Assembly: GCA_004369085.1 (NCBI GenBank)
Contig: ML210147.1
Span: 186,001-250,000, forward strand
Length of the DNA stretch: 64,000 nucleotides
Direction of reading: 5' to 3'
Origin: Coprinopsis marcescibilis
Taxonomy: Eukaryota > Basidiomycota > Agaricomycetes > Agaricales > Psathyrellaceae
Made by a program: the position numbers and the translations under genes. The notes below the pieces were generated by a model. The model made no database searches, had not been told where the DNA came from, and worked only from the letters and a program-made list of their open reading frames with translations. Below are positions 1 through 12,600 of this stretch, one piece after another. Position 1 is the stretch's first letter, and every line of letters begins with the position of its first letter.

Positions 1-236
1 TGGGCGAGATAGAATGCGAGACACTGGCCAGCGAGCCAGAGAGCCGTCCCGTTGTGGGCGCCATCTGCGGTCTGGGTGAGATAAAAGGTAGAATGGGCAA
101 AGGGATAGGCAAGAAGAGGAAGATGCTTGGTAGCGTGTGCGGGGAGAGCCATGTGTTGTCGAGTGTTTGTCGCGGCAACTCGTGTTGGGGTTGAGGCCAG
201 CATGTCGTTGGAGGACTTGAGCCGCGTCCACCGCCA

Positions 237-3200
237 ATGAAGGCCTTTTTCAACCGTCTCGCGGGCAAAGACAAGGAGAAAGAGCTAAATGTGCTTGGAA
301 AAGACAAGTTCCCGCCGCTGCGCCAATGGCCGCCCCAGGACGACAGCCCCAGACCACAGTCCACCGCCTCCGCAATCGCCAATGCCAACTTCAAGCCTCT
401 GCCAGACCTAGTTCCGTCCCAGTTCATCAGCCAGCTCACAGCCAGGCCGCTGCCACCCATCGACAGGGCTGATTCTCAGGACAGGGAGCAGTCGCGTCCA
501 GACCCTGAAATATCAACCCCCAAGGTCTCCCGCAGAAACACCCGGGAAAGCTCCAGGGATCAGGTTCAGCCAGCAGCAGTCTCCCCCGATGTGCAGAAAA
601 AGGTCGCTTTTCTTTCCCCGCCTCAGTCGCCAACTCCAGCCAACTTTGATCCCGATCCAACTCCCACAAATTCACCCCCACCAGCTCCTCTTCCGCAGAA
701 GAATGCCATCTCTCGCTTTCAGACTGCCCATGGCAAGGATTCTCGTCCACTCGCTCCCGCAGGAACCCCTTCTTCTGCCTCAAAGACTGACCTCGCCCCA
801 CCCGCAGCAGCTGTGAACAAGAACACCGCAAAGGCTACCTCTACCCGGACAGCCTCGCCCTATCTTCAAAAATCTTTCGAGGCCGCTTCTGCCCCTTCTT
901 TGCGCTCAGGAACCCCGTATTCCTCAATGTCGAACAACAGCAGTGGCAGTCGCATCCTAGCAGCCACCTCGTGGAGTGAAGTCACAGAGGGCGACCTTGT
1001 TTCCAATCTCGGCTCGCGTGAGCGCACCCGCCAGGAGGTTCTGTTCGAAATCATCCAGAGCGAGGACAGATACGTCCAGGAACTTATCAAGTTCAAGGAC
1101 ACGTTCATCGATCCCCTTCTCCATCCTTACGCAACCTCCGTCGCCGCCGTTGCTTCCACTCCAAATCTCGACTATGACTACTACCGTCCGGAAACGCCCC
1201 TCGAGTCGGCCGAGGAGCTGCCTCCAATCGCTGCACGCTTCATGTCTCCAACACCCGGTCTCAGTGTATCCCCCACCCGCGCCCACAAAGACAATACAAC
1301 CACCCTGGAACCCGAATCCATGGATTCCGACGAGGATGACGAAGCTGCGAATCGAACAGCTAAAAAACACGATGCTCGCAAATCAACCGTGTCCAAGCAT
1401 GACCATCCACGCTCGCCGTATCGTTTGGGTGCCAATCGATCCACCGGTCGTGCAAGTGGTACCTCTGTTCCCTTCCCTTCCCGATCTCATCACTCACTCC
1501 CTCCCCCTCCGCGCCATGTGCCCACAGCTTCCACTCATTCCTTGGGCCGTCAATCCACTATTATGGATGAACGCGATCGCAAGTACAGCCAGGGCCAGCC
1601 CGAACCCGCTCCGAAACCTACCATGCTGCGCAAGTTCAAAAAGAGTCAATCTTCCGCAGAAGGTGTTCTTGGCAATACCCTCGCCCCTCATCAAATTCCA
1701 GAAGATTTACGGATATGCCTCGAGGTGATCGATTCCGGTGTGTTTGACGGTCACAAGAGACTATGCGAAGCTCTCAAGAAGCGATACGATGATCAGTACC
1801 CACTCGTCCGATCCCTTGCAGACGTGTTCGTTTCCAACGTGAGCTGCCTTTATTGTTTTCATGACCATGTCCTAACGTTCCTAGTCCGACATCTTTCAAG
1901 GCTATGCCAAGTATGTCTTGCACCTCGAGCGAGCTCTGGAGCAGGTCGACAATGCACTCTCCAACACCACCACCAAGAAGCCCAAGAAGCAGGACGCCGC
2001 AGATTGGCTCAAGGTGTGCAAAGCACTCCAGAAACTCGAGGAAAACGCGGTGGACAAGGGGGAAACTGGGCTCGCCATCACCCTTTCGAAACCCTTTCAG
2101 CGTCTTCTCAAGTACCCCCTCCTCTTCCAAAACCTTCTCTTCCACACAGACCCGAGTACGTTTGAATACGAAAGCACTCTCCAAATGGTAGCCGAGGTGG
2201 AGAACATCGTCCGAAGCATAGAGGACGAAAAGATTCAAAAGGAGGAACGCGACAAGACGCGAGACGTGTTTGCGCGCATCGAAGGCTTGGACAAAGTTCG
2301 GCAGCTGGCGTTGCCCAAGCCTTCTCGCGTTCTGGTGGACGAGCGTGTCTGCACTCCGGGATCAAGTCCACTCAACGGTTCATCAAAGCCCGGGTCACCA
2401 CCGCCTGTCATGAACGGCAAGGGTGTCCGTGGAAAGTCTTCCTTCAAACGTTTAAGCGACGTCCTTTCTGGTAGTGGTGTGGGAGGCAAGAAGGAGATGT
2501 GGTTTGTGGTGTTCAATGATGTCGTACTTCAGTGCCAAAAGACTGGTACAACATCGTTACCCCTTGTAGCCTCTATGAACTCGCGGACAAATTCATTGCC
2601 AGATTTCCAGGGAAAGTCAAAATATGCAACAACTGGACGTCGAAACTCGTACACCAAACCGCGTAATCTGTACAAGTTTATCAAGGTACGTCGCCATACA
2701 TTCTCCAGTATTCTCCCGTCTAATCACTGTCACATCTGCAGATCGAGACGTGGACTATAGGGGATGTAATGCAGCCCAGAGAAGGAGTTGTCTCGATGGA
2801 TGAGTACGTTCCAGTTCTCAGGTTACTCCACCAAGGTCGTTCTAACTCAGTCCTCAGCGTGGTTCGATCACGAAGCCAAGTCATAAGCAACCAGCCACGG
2901 ATAGTTCCTATGCCAGAGGACAAGGAGGAAAGCGACGGCGATTCTTCAGATTCTGACAAGAAGAGCAAGATGAGTTTCTCATATTGGGGTGCCGATAAAA
3001 TTACGGTCCAAAAGCCTGTAATCAAAGGCAAGCAAGGGCCCGGTCCACGACGAGGCGCGATCACCGCATCGTATGGCAGAGAATCTTCTGCAAACGCCAA
3101 ATTTGGGACTCGCCTGGTTTCTGATGGATCCAGTCACTCCCGTCCCGCGAGTCGCCGTCCGGGGACTACCACTCCTATTTCGCGCCGACCTGTACAGTCT

Positions 3201-3446
3201 GAAGAAGGTCCTAATTATTCAAAGGCGACCGTGACGCGTCCTGCTTGGGATACGAGCACCAGCACACGAGCGCCTCCAGGCGCCGTCGTCAAGCGTGTAC
3301 GGAACGTCTCCCAGGCAAGTGCGGCTACCAAGGTCACGACGACGACGAATACACCTGTGCCTGTAAAGTCACCTGCACCTTCTGAGGATTCCGGGGTAGG
3401 CCTCTATCGTCAGATGCTTGCCCATGATCCATCGCTGAGTAACTAA
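237..3446 (+). CDS. RhoGEF (DH-PH) protein with a long disordered N-terminus
   Basis: Predicted guanine-nucleotide exchange factor for Rho-type GTPases, about 1,017 residues. Four exons fit: 237-1838, 1885-2685, 2742-2803 and 2858-3446, all in phase. Residues 1-260 are proline/serine-rich. A DH domain starts near residue 262 (REVLFEIIQSEDRYVQEL, CR1) and resumes near residue 480, with the conserved CR3 helix ITLSKPFQRLLKYPLLFQNL in exon 2. A PH-like stretch follows (KKEMWFVVFNDVVLQ ... NLYKFIKIETWTIGD). The tail is basic and serine-rich. The unusual point is about 180 residues of low-complexity sequence between CR1 and CR2. The start was chosen as the first in-frame ATG, giving MKAFFNRLAGKDKEK. 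The class is clear, the GTPase target is not. Confidence 0.85.
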
Positions 3447-3811
3447 TCCTTGAAGGCATGACAACAAATTATCCTCAAGAAATACGACACTTTCGTTCTC
3501 CCTTCAAACTACGCTAAACTTTTTGATAACATATACCTCGTTTCACCTGGTATTCTGCCACCTAATACCCCACTTTTTATTATATGTTTTTTTTTATCAC
3601 TACGGGATGTTTTGTTTTTTTCCCCCTCAATACCACGGTTCCTCTTACATGTCACTGTCCTTATTTTTATGCTGAGAAAGAATTCACTACCGTTCAAACC
3701 CTCCTTTAACAACTTGTCAGATCGCACCGTCCTCCTAAACCCTGTCACTCCTTTATACATTGCATTTGTTCGTTTATTAGATAGGTATACAAATTGTAGC
3801 ATCTTATTTAA
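3447..3811. other. Convergent 3' intergenic region
   Basis: This 365-bp stretch separates the 3' ends of the RhoGEF gene and asparagine synthetase. It is T-rich, with oligo-T runs near 3585-3625. Short ORFs on both strands show no recognisable protein, and I treat it as overlapping 3' UTRs. Confidence 0.5.
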
Positions 3812-6190
3812 TCACTCGTCAACCTCATAGGCAGAGTTGTGGATGCTGACGCTGCGACCACTGGGATCGGCAGCGCAACCCCAATCTCCTCGTGGAATCC
3901 AGCTGAGTAGGACCATGAGAATCCCGCGGGGTGGTCAATTGAGATGGGGACGTACCGGACAGCTGTCTTTGCAGCAGCTTGGGATGGGTACAAATCTACG
4001 CGGAATTAAATCAACAGTTGAGAGGAGCATTCGAACAAGAACGCCGTGCCACAACATACCTTCAAAGATCTGGCGAATGAGATATGCCTCCTTGGTGTCA
4101 GGCGTGTCCTCTGGCCATCTTTCCGCACTTTTGGCGAATTGCTCATCGGAAATAGTTTCCGCCGCATGTCCTTTGATTCTGGACAGGTGAATAGAGTCAG
4201 CTTCAGATCCTTTTTACCGCACGCACGCCCGCGAAAGGATCGGCGAAACTGGGCTGGGAAGAATGCGCAACTCACCCGTCGATCCAAGAGTATCCCACGC
4301 CGTCAGAGAACTGTTCCTTTTGTCTCCAGAGAATTGACCGCGGAAGGTAGGGCTATAAGGAAGGAATGTGTTAATGAATTGGGGACAATGGCGGGAGCCG
4401 AGAGATCGCGAACCTTTTCGTCTCCTGTCACGTCAAAGGCCTTTCTCAGGATGTACTGTACATGGATTTAGCGAAAAAGGTCCAACGACACATCAAGAAG
4501 GTAATAGCAAACCTTTTCCATAAGGGGGCAACCGTCTGCATCGAGTTCTTGTGCTGCTCCCTTGTTGAACTCTTTGTACTTGGGGTCGATGTTCATGGCG
4601 ACTTCGAGGAATGCCTTGTCCAAGAACGGCACACGGGCTTCCAACCCCCAGGCCATTGTCGATCTAACAGGTTAAGAGGCTGTGGCACATGCAGAGATCG
4701 TGAGGGGTGCGTACTTGTTAGCTCTCAGGCAGTCAGCGGTGTGCAGGTTCTTGACTCGCTTCACACACTCTTGGTGGAATGAGCGAGCGTCAGGGGCGGC
4801 GTGGAAGTACAGGTAACCTGGATTGTTGTTTAGCATCATCGCTGTGCTGCTTCCGCGCTACTTGCCTCCAAGGATTTCGTCGCTTCCTTCACCACTTAAA
4901 ACCATCTTGACGCCCATAGCCTTGATCTTTCGGCTGAGAAGATACATGGGGGTACTTGCCCGCACGGTGGTGACGTCGTAGGTCTCGAGGTGGTAGATGA
5001 CTTCGGGCAGAGCATCAAGACCCTCTTGAACAGTGAAGACGTATTCGTGATGGACAGTGCCCAAGTAGTGGGCAGCTTTGCGGGCAGCGAGGAGATCGGG
5101 CGAGTTCTCGAGACCGATCGAGAACGAATGCAGCTGGGGCCATGCAGCGAGGGTAGCTGAAAAGGCGTTAGCAACGTATCCGCCGCTTTGGGAACCGAAA
5201 ATGACATACCCTCCTCAGTGACCAAACTATCATCACCAGTTGGGGAGGTGTAGCCATCCTTCAACTTCTTCTGGCGGAGCTCATACTGAGCCTTTGCGAC
5301 CTTTTCTGTTTCTCGTGAAGCGATGGCGGCAATCAAGCTGCTGTCCAAGCCTCCACTGAGGAGAACACCGTATGGGACTTCGGACATCAACCTCTTCCTC
5401 ACAGCCGCCTCGAGCGATTCACGCAACACCTTGAGGTCAGCGGGAGTGTCGGGAATTGTAGCCTCTGGTCCATCAAGGTCGCCGTTCCACCAAGAGGGCT
5501 TGTAGTAGCGGGTAGTAGAGTCATCCTTGCTGTCGTAGACGTGGCCGGGTGGGAACGCGATGATCTTGTCGCAGTCGTCGACGAGAGACTTGAGCTCGGA
5601 TGCAAAGAAGACGACATCTGGTCTCTCGGAGCTCCAGCCTTGATACAACGTGGTTATACCGATGGGGTCGCGGGCGGCAATAATTCGGGAAGGGGTTACT
5701 GACTCGTCCAGGAGGACGAATGAGAACATTCCATCGAGCAAACTGCAGAGAGCGGTATCGTGTTGCTTGTACTGCGCAGAAATTTGAATACGCCTGTATT
5801 TTTTTTTGAACTGGTTTCACATACCAGTGGGAGAATGACTTCGCAGTCAGAGTGTGTCTTGAACTTGACATCAGGGCCTACGCTCTGTCGAAGCGCAATG
5901 TGGTTGTAAATTTCGCCATTGACCGCAAGGATCTGCTTGCCGTCCTCGCTAACGAGTGGTTGAGCACCAGACTCTGGAGAAGAGTTAAAAGTTTAATTTG
6001 GCAGGGAGCACATGGACGCATTACCGACTCCTACAATGGCCAGACGTTCGTGCACAAGAACGCTGCTTTGGCCCACAAAGCACCCCGACCAATCGGGTCC
6101 TCGGTGCCGCAGACGCTTGGAGAGGGCAATAAAACGAGCCCTGTCCTGGCCAGGCTTCGTCAAGCCGTGTACTGCGAATATTCCACACAT
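3812..6190 (-). CDS. ASN1: Asparagine synthetase (glutamine-hydrolysing)
   Basis: Converts aspartate to asparagine using glutamine nitrogen and ATP, in the cytosol. The start at 6190 gives MCGIFAVHG, so Cys2 is the N-terminal glutaminase nucleophile. [11 protein letters not shown] and VHERLAIVG follow, as in class II amidotransferases. The synthetase half has the PP-loop [20 protein letters not shown] (around 5310-5370) and [14 protein letters not shown] (around 4870-4910). The C-terminus is reached after a short intron ([12 protein letters not shown]) and ends [18 protein letters not shown] with the stop at 3812. The gene is cut by many introns. It is divergent from the syntaxin gene and convergent with the RhoGEF gene. 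The family assignment is secure, but inner exon borders were not all resolved. Confidence 0.93.
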
Positions 6191-6553
6191 GAAGAGGGCA
6201 ATGAAAAACTTGGAGAAGGAATATACGATACCCGCTTAGAATTGAACTTTTATTAGAGCCCAGAGATGACTCGGGCGATAAGGCTCAGATCAATTTTCCG
6301 ACTGTCCGAGACGATCTCGAGCCAAGACTTCTTGTGTTAGCCATCTTGTCATCTGCACAACATAACAAGTCTCCGCCACAGTCCCCACACTCTGCCGCCT
6401 CCTATTGCTCCATGCCTAGTAGCAATCGGTTTGGGTAGCGCCTAACCTTTGCGAAACTTTATTTCTGGCCTGGGCTATCCAAAGAACATCTCGAAAAATG
6501 GGCCGTTTTGTCTCTCACTGTCGACTCTCTGGGCTTACATTCGGAAGCCTCGG
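6191..6553. promoter_or_regulatory. Shared upstream region of ASN1 and the syntaxin gene
   Basis: This is 363 bp between two divergent start codons. I see no strong TATA box and no coding sequence. It presumably holds both promoters. Confidence 0.4.
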
Positions 6554-7953
6554 ATGGCTCCTGCTGTGGATCGCTTGGCTGCTGCACGGGTCTGTTGCCA
6601 GATTGTCCCTGTAACGGGCCTATAATAACCTCTTTCCAAGGCACACCGCTCCCAGGCGACTGCAAGGCCTCAGATACCCCCAGCTGACTCTGACTTTCCT
6701 TCGGACAGCACTTCCAGCAACTATGATGAACCTTTTCCGAGTGCATTAGGCGCCCCCTCAGTCACGCTCTCAAGATCTGCTTTTCTTTCAGAGGTAGTGA
6801 CAATTTAGTCGCGCCATATCATCTGACTTACAGCTTGGGCAAGGTGTCCTCAGTTCAGGTTGACGTCCAGTCGTTGAATGGTGTTGTGGCACAAATAGCA
6901 GCTGCGCATTCGCTGCACCTCAGCTCCGTTGACACCAATCCACAAATCGAGCGCGATAAGCTAGACCGTCTGACTGCGGACGCTCATCTGCTGATGAGAC
7001 GTATCAAGGAACGGATCCAGAGACTGGAAGGATTACCTGTACACGAGGATGCCCAAATACGAATTAATCAGGTGGGCAATAGCTTTGTGATTGTCGAAGC
7101 ATTTTGAGCGCTAAGGTCGCACGGGCTTCGAAATTAGATATCCGTTTTGAGGAGGAACTTTCTGGAATCACTTCAAAACTATCAGAAGGTGGAGTTTGAC
7201 GCGGACCTGAGATTCAAGAGAACTATAGGGAATCGTTTAAAATTAGGTTGGATCAATGCCGTTCTAGTCACGAGCTGAGAATACTGATGCTTGAATTCTA
7301 GTGAAACCAGATGTGACTTCTGAAGAAGTCGATTCTTTTGTAGAAGGAGGCAACCAACAAGTGTTTGCCCAAGCAGTGAGCCTTGTGGCGATATCCCTAA
7401 CTAGCATCTACCGACATCGTCTAGCTCATCAACTCGACAAGGTATGGTGAATCCAGGCGGGCATTCCGGGAAGTGGAAGAGCGCCATAACGAGTTGCAAA
7501 GAATGGAACGGACCTTGTTGGATTTGACACGACTGTTCAACGATGCGCGTAAAAATTACAGCTAAACTCGGGGGCCGGGCTAATTGGTCGCGCTTCTTTC
7601 AATAGATGGGATTCATCGTCGAGCAACAAGAACCCATGATTACACAGGTAGAAAACACCGCTCAAGACGTATCTGTTAACACAGCCAAAGCGTGAGTTGG
7701 ACCCCGTCAGTACCTGTTCATATGAGTTGACGAGCAACATGCGTTAGCTACGAGCATACTGAAAAGGCTGTAACTCACGGCAAGTTGTTCGCCGTTGCTG
7801 AATTAGAAGTAGTAAAAGTTGACCACATCTCTTTCAGCTCGCCACTACCGGAAGGGACGAATTATATGCTTCGGGGTTTTCCTTATCATTTGCGCAGTTC
7901 TTGCACTTATTCTTGGCCTTGTATTTGGTCTCCGGAACAGGAAAAAACAATAG
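6554..7953 (+). CDS. Sso-type plasma-membrane syntaxin (t-SNARE)
   Basis: A Qa-SNARE expected to act in exocytic vesicle fusion. Exon 1 (6554-6589) encodes MAPAVDRLAAAR. Exon 2 is 6641-6793. Exon 3 starts at 6844 with VSSVQVDVQSLN, matching the Sso-type DEVSSIQ region. The Habc part continues with LESLQNYQKVE. The SNARE helix runs through ERTLLDLTRLFND and MGFIVEQQEPMITQVENTAQ, with the central glutamine in VEQQE. A tail anchor, CFGVFLIICAVLALILGLVF, is followed by GLRNRKKQ and the stop at 7953. The last intron (7780-7837) has a GC donor (gcaagt). The FND|MGF junction also lacks a GT donor and fits only a weaker GC start at 7545. No single uninterrupted frame spans the gene, so it is easily missed. 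Confidence 0.85.
7780..7837 (+). other. GC-AG intron in the syntaxin gene
   Basis: This 58-nt intron starts gcaagt and ends ctttcag. Removing it joins EKAVTH to ARHYRKGRIICFG, which restores the juxtamembrane and tail-anchor sequence expected of Sso-type syntaxins. No GT donor nearby gives that frame. Confidence 0.8.
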
Positions 7954-8196
7954 TTAAAGGGTTGCATTCGCATCCAGGAGTTAGTGACTGCCTTTATATC
8001 ATGTATAGAATTACGACTTTGACGTCATTCACTGTGAAACGTCTTGGGGTTAAGACATTTAGGAACGACGAGGAGGAGGGTGTCGGCGGCGGCCATCACG
8101 TTCCGGATCAGGAGTTCGGCATCCGAATTTGTCAGGATCAAGTCTTGACGTGGTAGCTGTAAACTCGCGTCTCATTTCTTATCTTCACTATTCAAC

Positions 8197-9185
8197 ATGA
8201 CCAAGGCCAATAGCAATTCCCGACGCCGGAGAGCCTCCCTGGAACTCGTAGACGCGAAGCAAGCGGTTGACCTGGCGACAGCGCAGTCGTATTCAGAGAA
8301 CGTGTTTCTGTTCGTGCCCAACCTCATCGGTATGTTTGCTCTATTCAACTCCACCTCCCGTTCTCTATGGCTAATGGCTTTTTCTGCTGCTTAGGTTATT
8401 CCAGAATCATATTAGCGGGACTTTCGCTGCATTATATGAGCTACCACCCCAAGTACTGCACGCTGTTGTATGGTATCTCGTGTCTATTGGATGCAGTGGA
8501 CGGGCATGCTGCGCGGGCGTTGGGACAAACGTCAAAGTTTGGTGCGGTGCTGGATATGGTCACTGACCGGTATGTTCGCCCAGTCGTATCAAGGTACAAG
8601 ACTGTGAATGCGCCTTCACTTTAGATGCACTACAGCTTGCTTGCTGTGTTACCTGGCCTCAGCTTATCCCCCCTACGCTCTCCTGTTCCAATTCCTTATT
8701 ACCTTGGACTTCAGCAGCCATTACATGCACATGTATAGGTGAGCGCACTCATTTCGTCACATCTATCAACCCCCCTCATGCGTCTGCGTCAGTTCACTCG
8801 TCACCGGATCGAGGAGCCATAAACTTGTGACCAGCGATGTTAGCCGCATTCTTTGGCTTTACTACAATGACTCGGTACGTCTCAAGATGCATTGCAAGCG
8901 ACGCCTCTGACGTTGGATTTATAGCGAACCCTCTTCTTCGTTTGCGCCGGGAATGAATTGTTCTTTGTGGCTCTCTACCTGGTGAAATGGTCGGCAACAC
9001 CGATAGGACTCGATGGGTGGCTGTCCAATCTGTCATACCCGGCCGTGATGGCCATGGTCACATTCCCCATCTTCTTCTTGAAGAACGTGATTAACCTCGT
9101 TCAACTATGGAAGGCATCCAAAATTCTGGTCGGCGTGGACCTGGCGGAGCGAGAGCTTGCAAGACAGCAGGGCAAAGCGACCTGA
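8197..9185 (+). CDS. PIS1: CDP-diacylglycerol-inositol 3-phosphatidyltransferase (PI synthase)
   Basis: Makes phosphatidylinositol from CDP-diacylglycerol and myo-inositol in the ER membrane. The CDP-alcohol phosphatidyltransferase signature is complete: DAVDGHAARALGQTSKFGAV then LDMVTD, that is DG-x2-AR-x8-G-x3-D-x3-D, in exon 2. The start at 8197 gives MTKANSNSRRRRASLELVD. The first intron (8332-8393) joins NLI to GYSRIILAGLSLHYM, a typical Pis1 first helix. Later exons add hydrophobic segments such as ELFFVALYLVKW and AVMAMVTFPIFFLKNVINLV. The C-terminus is AERELARQQGKAT. The product is about 235 residues, the usual size. It runs the same way as the neighbouring syntaxin and AAA ATPase genes, and a PS synthase gene lies 6 kb downstream. 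Confidence 0.92.
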
Positions 9186-9653
9186 TACGCCTACAACGGT
9201 TGGCTTGTATGTGTAGTAGATATGTTGCATTTCTGGTTTCGATATCTTTTAGCCAATCTATATATTAACCTGAACGAACATTGGATTGCATGTACAACTC
9301 ATTCTACAAGTAGTACTATTAGGCCTTGTTGGCTATACATTTGATTGAATAGTTCATACACAGTTGACGTGACTTTAATATACATTAATAGTATCCTTGA
9401 CATTCAGTGACTGGAGGCTTAAGCATTGAGCGCTCAGCGCCCCAGTACTACTATGGGTTGTCACGCGTCACGTGGGGTGGGGCAAGTTTCTTGGCGAAGG
9501 CTCAATTCTACGCTCTGACACAGTCCATCACGACTATTGCTTTGTCTTGTATTTCTGCCTTGTTTATCTTCTTGCTTGCTACCTGGAGGCAGCCTTTCTT
9601 CGCTGACGTATCTATTCACATCCTTAATCTCTGGGATCCTTGTCTTTCCTTGA
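9186..9653. other. Intergenic region, PIS1 to AAA ATPase
   Basis: This 468-bp stretch has an AT-rich first half (about 9200-9400) and is more balanced afterwards. A 144-codon ORF from 9407 lies partly antisense to nothing known and overlaps the next gene in another frame. I do not regard it as coding. It is probably the PIS1 3' UTR and the promoter of the next gene. Confidence 0.4.
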
Positions 9654-12600
9654 ATGCGTTCGCAAAACATCATTCGTCAATCCCAGTTGCTCCTCAAGAA
9701 CTCGGTCGTATCGCCTTCAGCTCAGTCGCAACTTCAGAGATCATGCCTTCAGCGAGGCAGGAACCTACCGCTACGCCACGGCCATTATGTCCGCCACTTG
9801 TCGTCCACGGTGGATCCACCACAAGCACCAGTCAATTCTGATGCTGCAGCAACCAGCAAGACCCCTGAACCTTCAGAAATGCCACCGCCGCAGGAGACAG
9901 AAGACATCCAAACAGAAGAGCTGACCAAGGTCAAAATTCGCCGCACTCGACCTACTACTGCCTCCAAAGAAGCTGAAACCATCGAGCTACCGGAAGGCAT
10001 CAATGTTTTCTGGGTTCCAGAGGAACAGTCGGCGCCAGCACCGTCTCCAACCATAGAGTCCGAGGGGCCCCCAGAGTCACCCTCGGACCTGCCTCCACCT
10101 GAAATTATAGACGAAGCCCTAAACAACCTTTTAATCACCTTACATCCTCAGATTCAACACCGCGCAACCTATTCGCCAACTGGAGACGTACCAGTAGAAC
10201 CAACCTTGGGATTGTACTGCCCAATTGAAGGAGGCGACTATATCATCGACGCGACTGTTCGGGAACTCGCACGTAAAACGGGTGCAGAAGTCCTGGTTTT
10301 GGACTCGGTTCAACTGGCTGCTGGGGAATGGGGGCAGTTTGGCAAAGGTGCGCCTCGTGGCTATACATACCGTCCAACCCAATTATGTTATGCTGACCGA
10401 CGTACGTGAATACAGCCGCGAACTCGTTACATCTACCTGTTCATCCTCTAAAATTTCCATCGACGCAACACCCACCCCAATATGACGCGTCGGAGACGGA
10501 GGATTCATCGCAGACGGAACAAGACGGGGACCTGGGATTCACGGCTCCCCAATCCATGACACTCACACTGCTCGCACCACCACAACTCCTTTCGCAAGGG
10601 CGTACAAGCCTTGTATCCGGAAATTCTCGTCGCCCTCCCACCCGCAGTAAAATCAAGGTATTCTTTGACGCACTCGTCAACTCGAGTCCTCCGTCATCGG
10701 ATGTCAGTACCCGCAAGACGACCGAAACACGTCCTAGGATCGTATATGTTCGCGATTTCACAACACTAGCAGCAACATCCTCTGTCTGGTATGCACCATT
10801 GTTGGCCGCTGTTCGGGAAAGGCGCCGTGGGCCCATGTCCCGACCAACATCTCCCGTCTGCCAACCAATAACGATCGTGTTTGGCATGACCCCGTCTATG
10901 GTGTCTCATCAGCCAAACGGACCCCCTGGTGGTTTGATTAGTTTCCTCATGAATCAGAACTCTCACCACGGGTTTGCACCGCCAGACGCAAAGCAGGAAA
11001 AGATTGAATGGACGGAAAGCGAAGCTGCAGAGAGGGCGCGGGAACGACGACTGCAAGATCGGCTGAAGAAATGGGAAAGGCACGAAAATCTTCTCTACCA
11101 AGAACTGCCCAAGTTGGCGACAAGTTTCGAAGAGGAAACACCATCGAAGCCCGAGGTTGTTGTTATTGGACCCAGTGGTAGGACAATGCCATCTATGTTC
11201 GGCCCATCCTCACTTCGTCCAGGGGCCAATTCAGATACGGGAAAAAAGACTTCGTTCTTTAGAACCTCTGTAATCGTCCCTGCCAACCGCTCGCAGTCGA
11301 GGGAACGTAGCGCTCGGATAGCTAGGCGTCGGGAGATCAACGAGTTAACCATGCGCATGGGGGTTGGAGCGATCGGAGGGACTGTGGAAACTACATCTGC
11401 TTCTGAACACTTCGCCCAGCCGGTCGCAGAGCCAGCGTCTGCTGAAGCTCCTGCCAACCAAGAACAAGAGCCAGCCCCACAGGAAAACGTTGAACCCAAC
11501 CTTTGGGATACATGGGGCGATAGGATTGAAACTTGGCGCAACGTAAAGAGAGTTGCAGACAACGCCGTTGGCTATGTCCTGTCGAGTGCCAGTGGCTCTG
11601 CGAGTCATTTGGAGGCGACTGTGGTTCCGTGGTCAGCTGTTCAAGCGGCCTGGAAAACGCACAAAGTGTCTAAAAGCTATCGCAAAACCTGGTTGAAAGA
11701 CTTTGGGCTGAACACTGTGGCTGAAGGTGAAGAGACGGCTCTTCCTGGCGCATCTACGCAGGTTGACGAAGTTGTCGAGCGTGTTAAGAATGAGGCCGAT
11801 TTAGACCAATATGAGCAGCGTTTGATCGGCTGCATCGTTGACTCTGGTAAGAGTATTCGATTTTATCATAATTCACCAAAGTTGACAGGAACCGTGTCGC
11901 AGCATCCATGCCCACATCATTCAGCCAGGTCCACCTCCCGCCTCATGTGATCGACTCCGTTAGGACCATCGTCTCCCTCCCTTTGCTTCACCCACTGGCT
12001 TTCAAGCAGGGTATTCTGAAGCAGCACGGGATGTCTGGATGTCTTCTTTTCGGCCCTCCAGGAACAGGAAAGACGCTCGTCGTTCGTGCCCTTGCAAAAG
12101 AAGCTGGTTGCAGAATGCTTGTAGTAACCCCATCCGACATCATGGACATGGTATGTTTTTTCGTTTCACAACTTAATCTTGCACCTCTGATTATTTCTAC
12201 CAATAGTACGTGGGTGAAGCCGAAAAGCTAGTACGAGCCACCTTCTCGCTTGCTAGACGGCTGGCACCTTGCGTCGTCTTTTTGGATGAAATCGATGCGT
12301 TGTTCGGTGCTCGAATGGCTGCAAGAGAAAGTGGTGGTGCGGCCGCTGCTCATCGAGGTGTTATCACAGAGTTCATGCAGGAAATGGACGGCTTGAAAAC
12401 CTCGCGAGAGGACGGAATCATTGTAATTGGTGCAACCAATCGTCCATTCGATCTGGACGATGCTGTCCTTCGTCGACTGCCTCGACGGTTGTTGGTCGAT
12501 CTTCCGGGAGTCAAGGAGCGTGAAGGTAAGGAACATTTGGAGTTGCTGAATCCAGATCTGACTATGTATGTTCAGAAATCCTGAAGATTCTCCTGCGTGA

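Noticed and set aside
6459..6746. 95-codon minus-strand ORF
   Set aside because: It is antisense to exons 1-2 of the syntaxin gene, which splice correctly and match the family.
9407..9841. 144-codon plus-strand ORF with a hydrophobic stretch
   Set aside because: Its 3' half overlaps the presequence exon of the AAA ATPase in another frame, and it lacks a recognisable family or splice partners.
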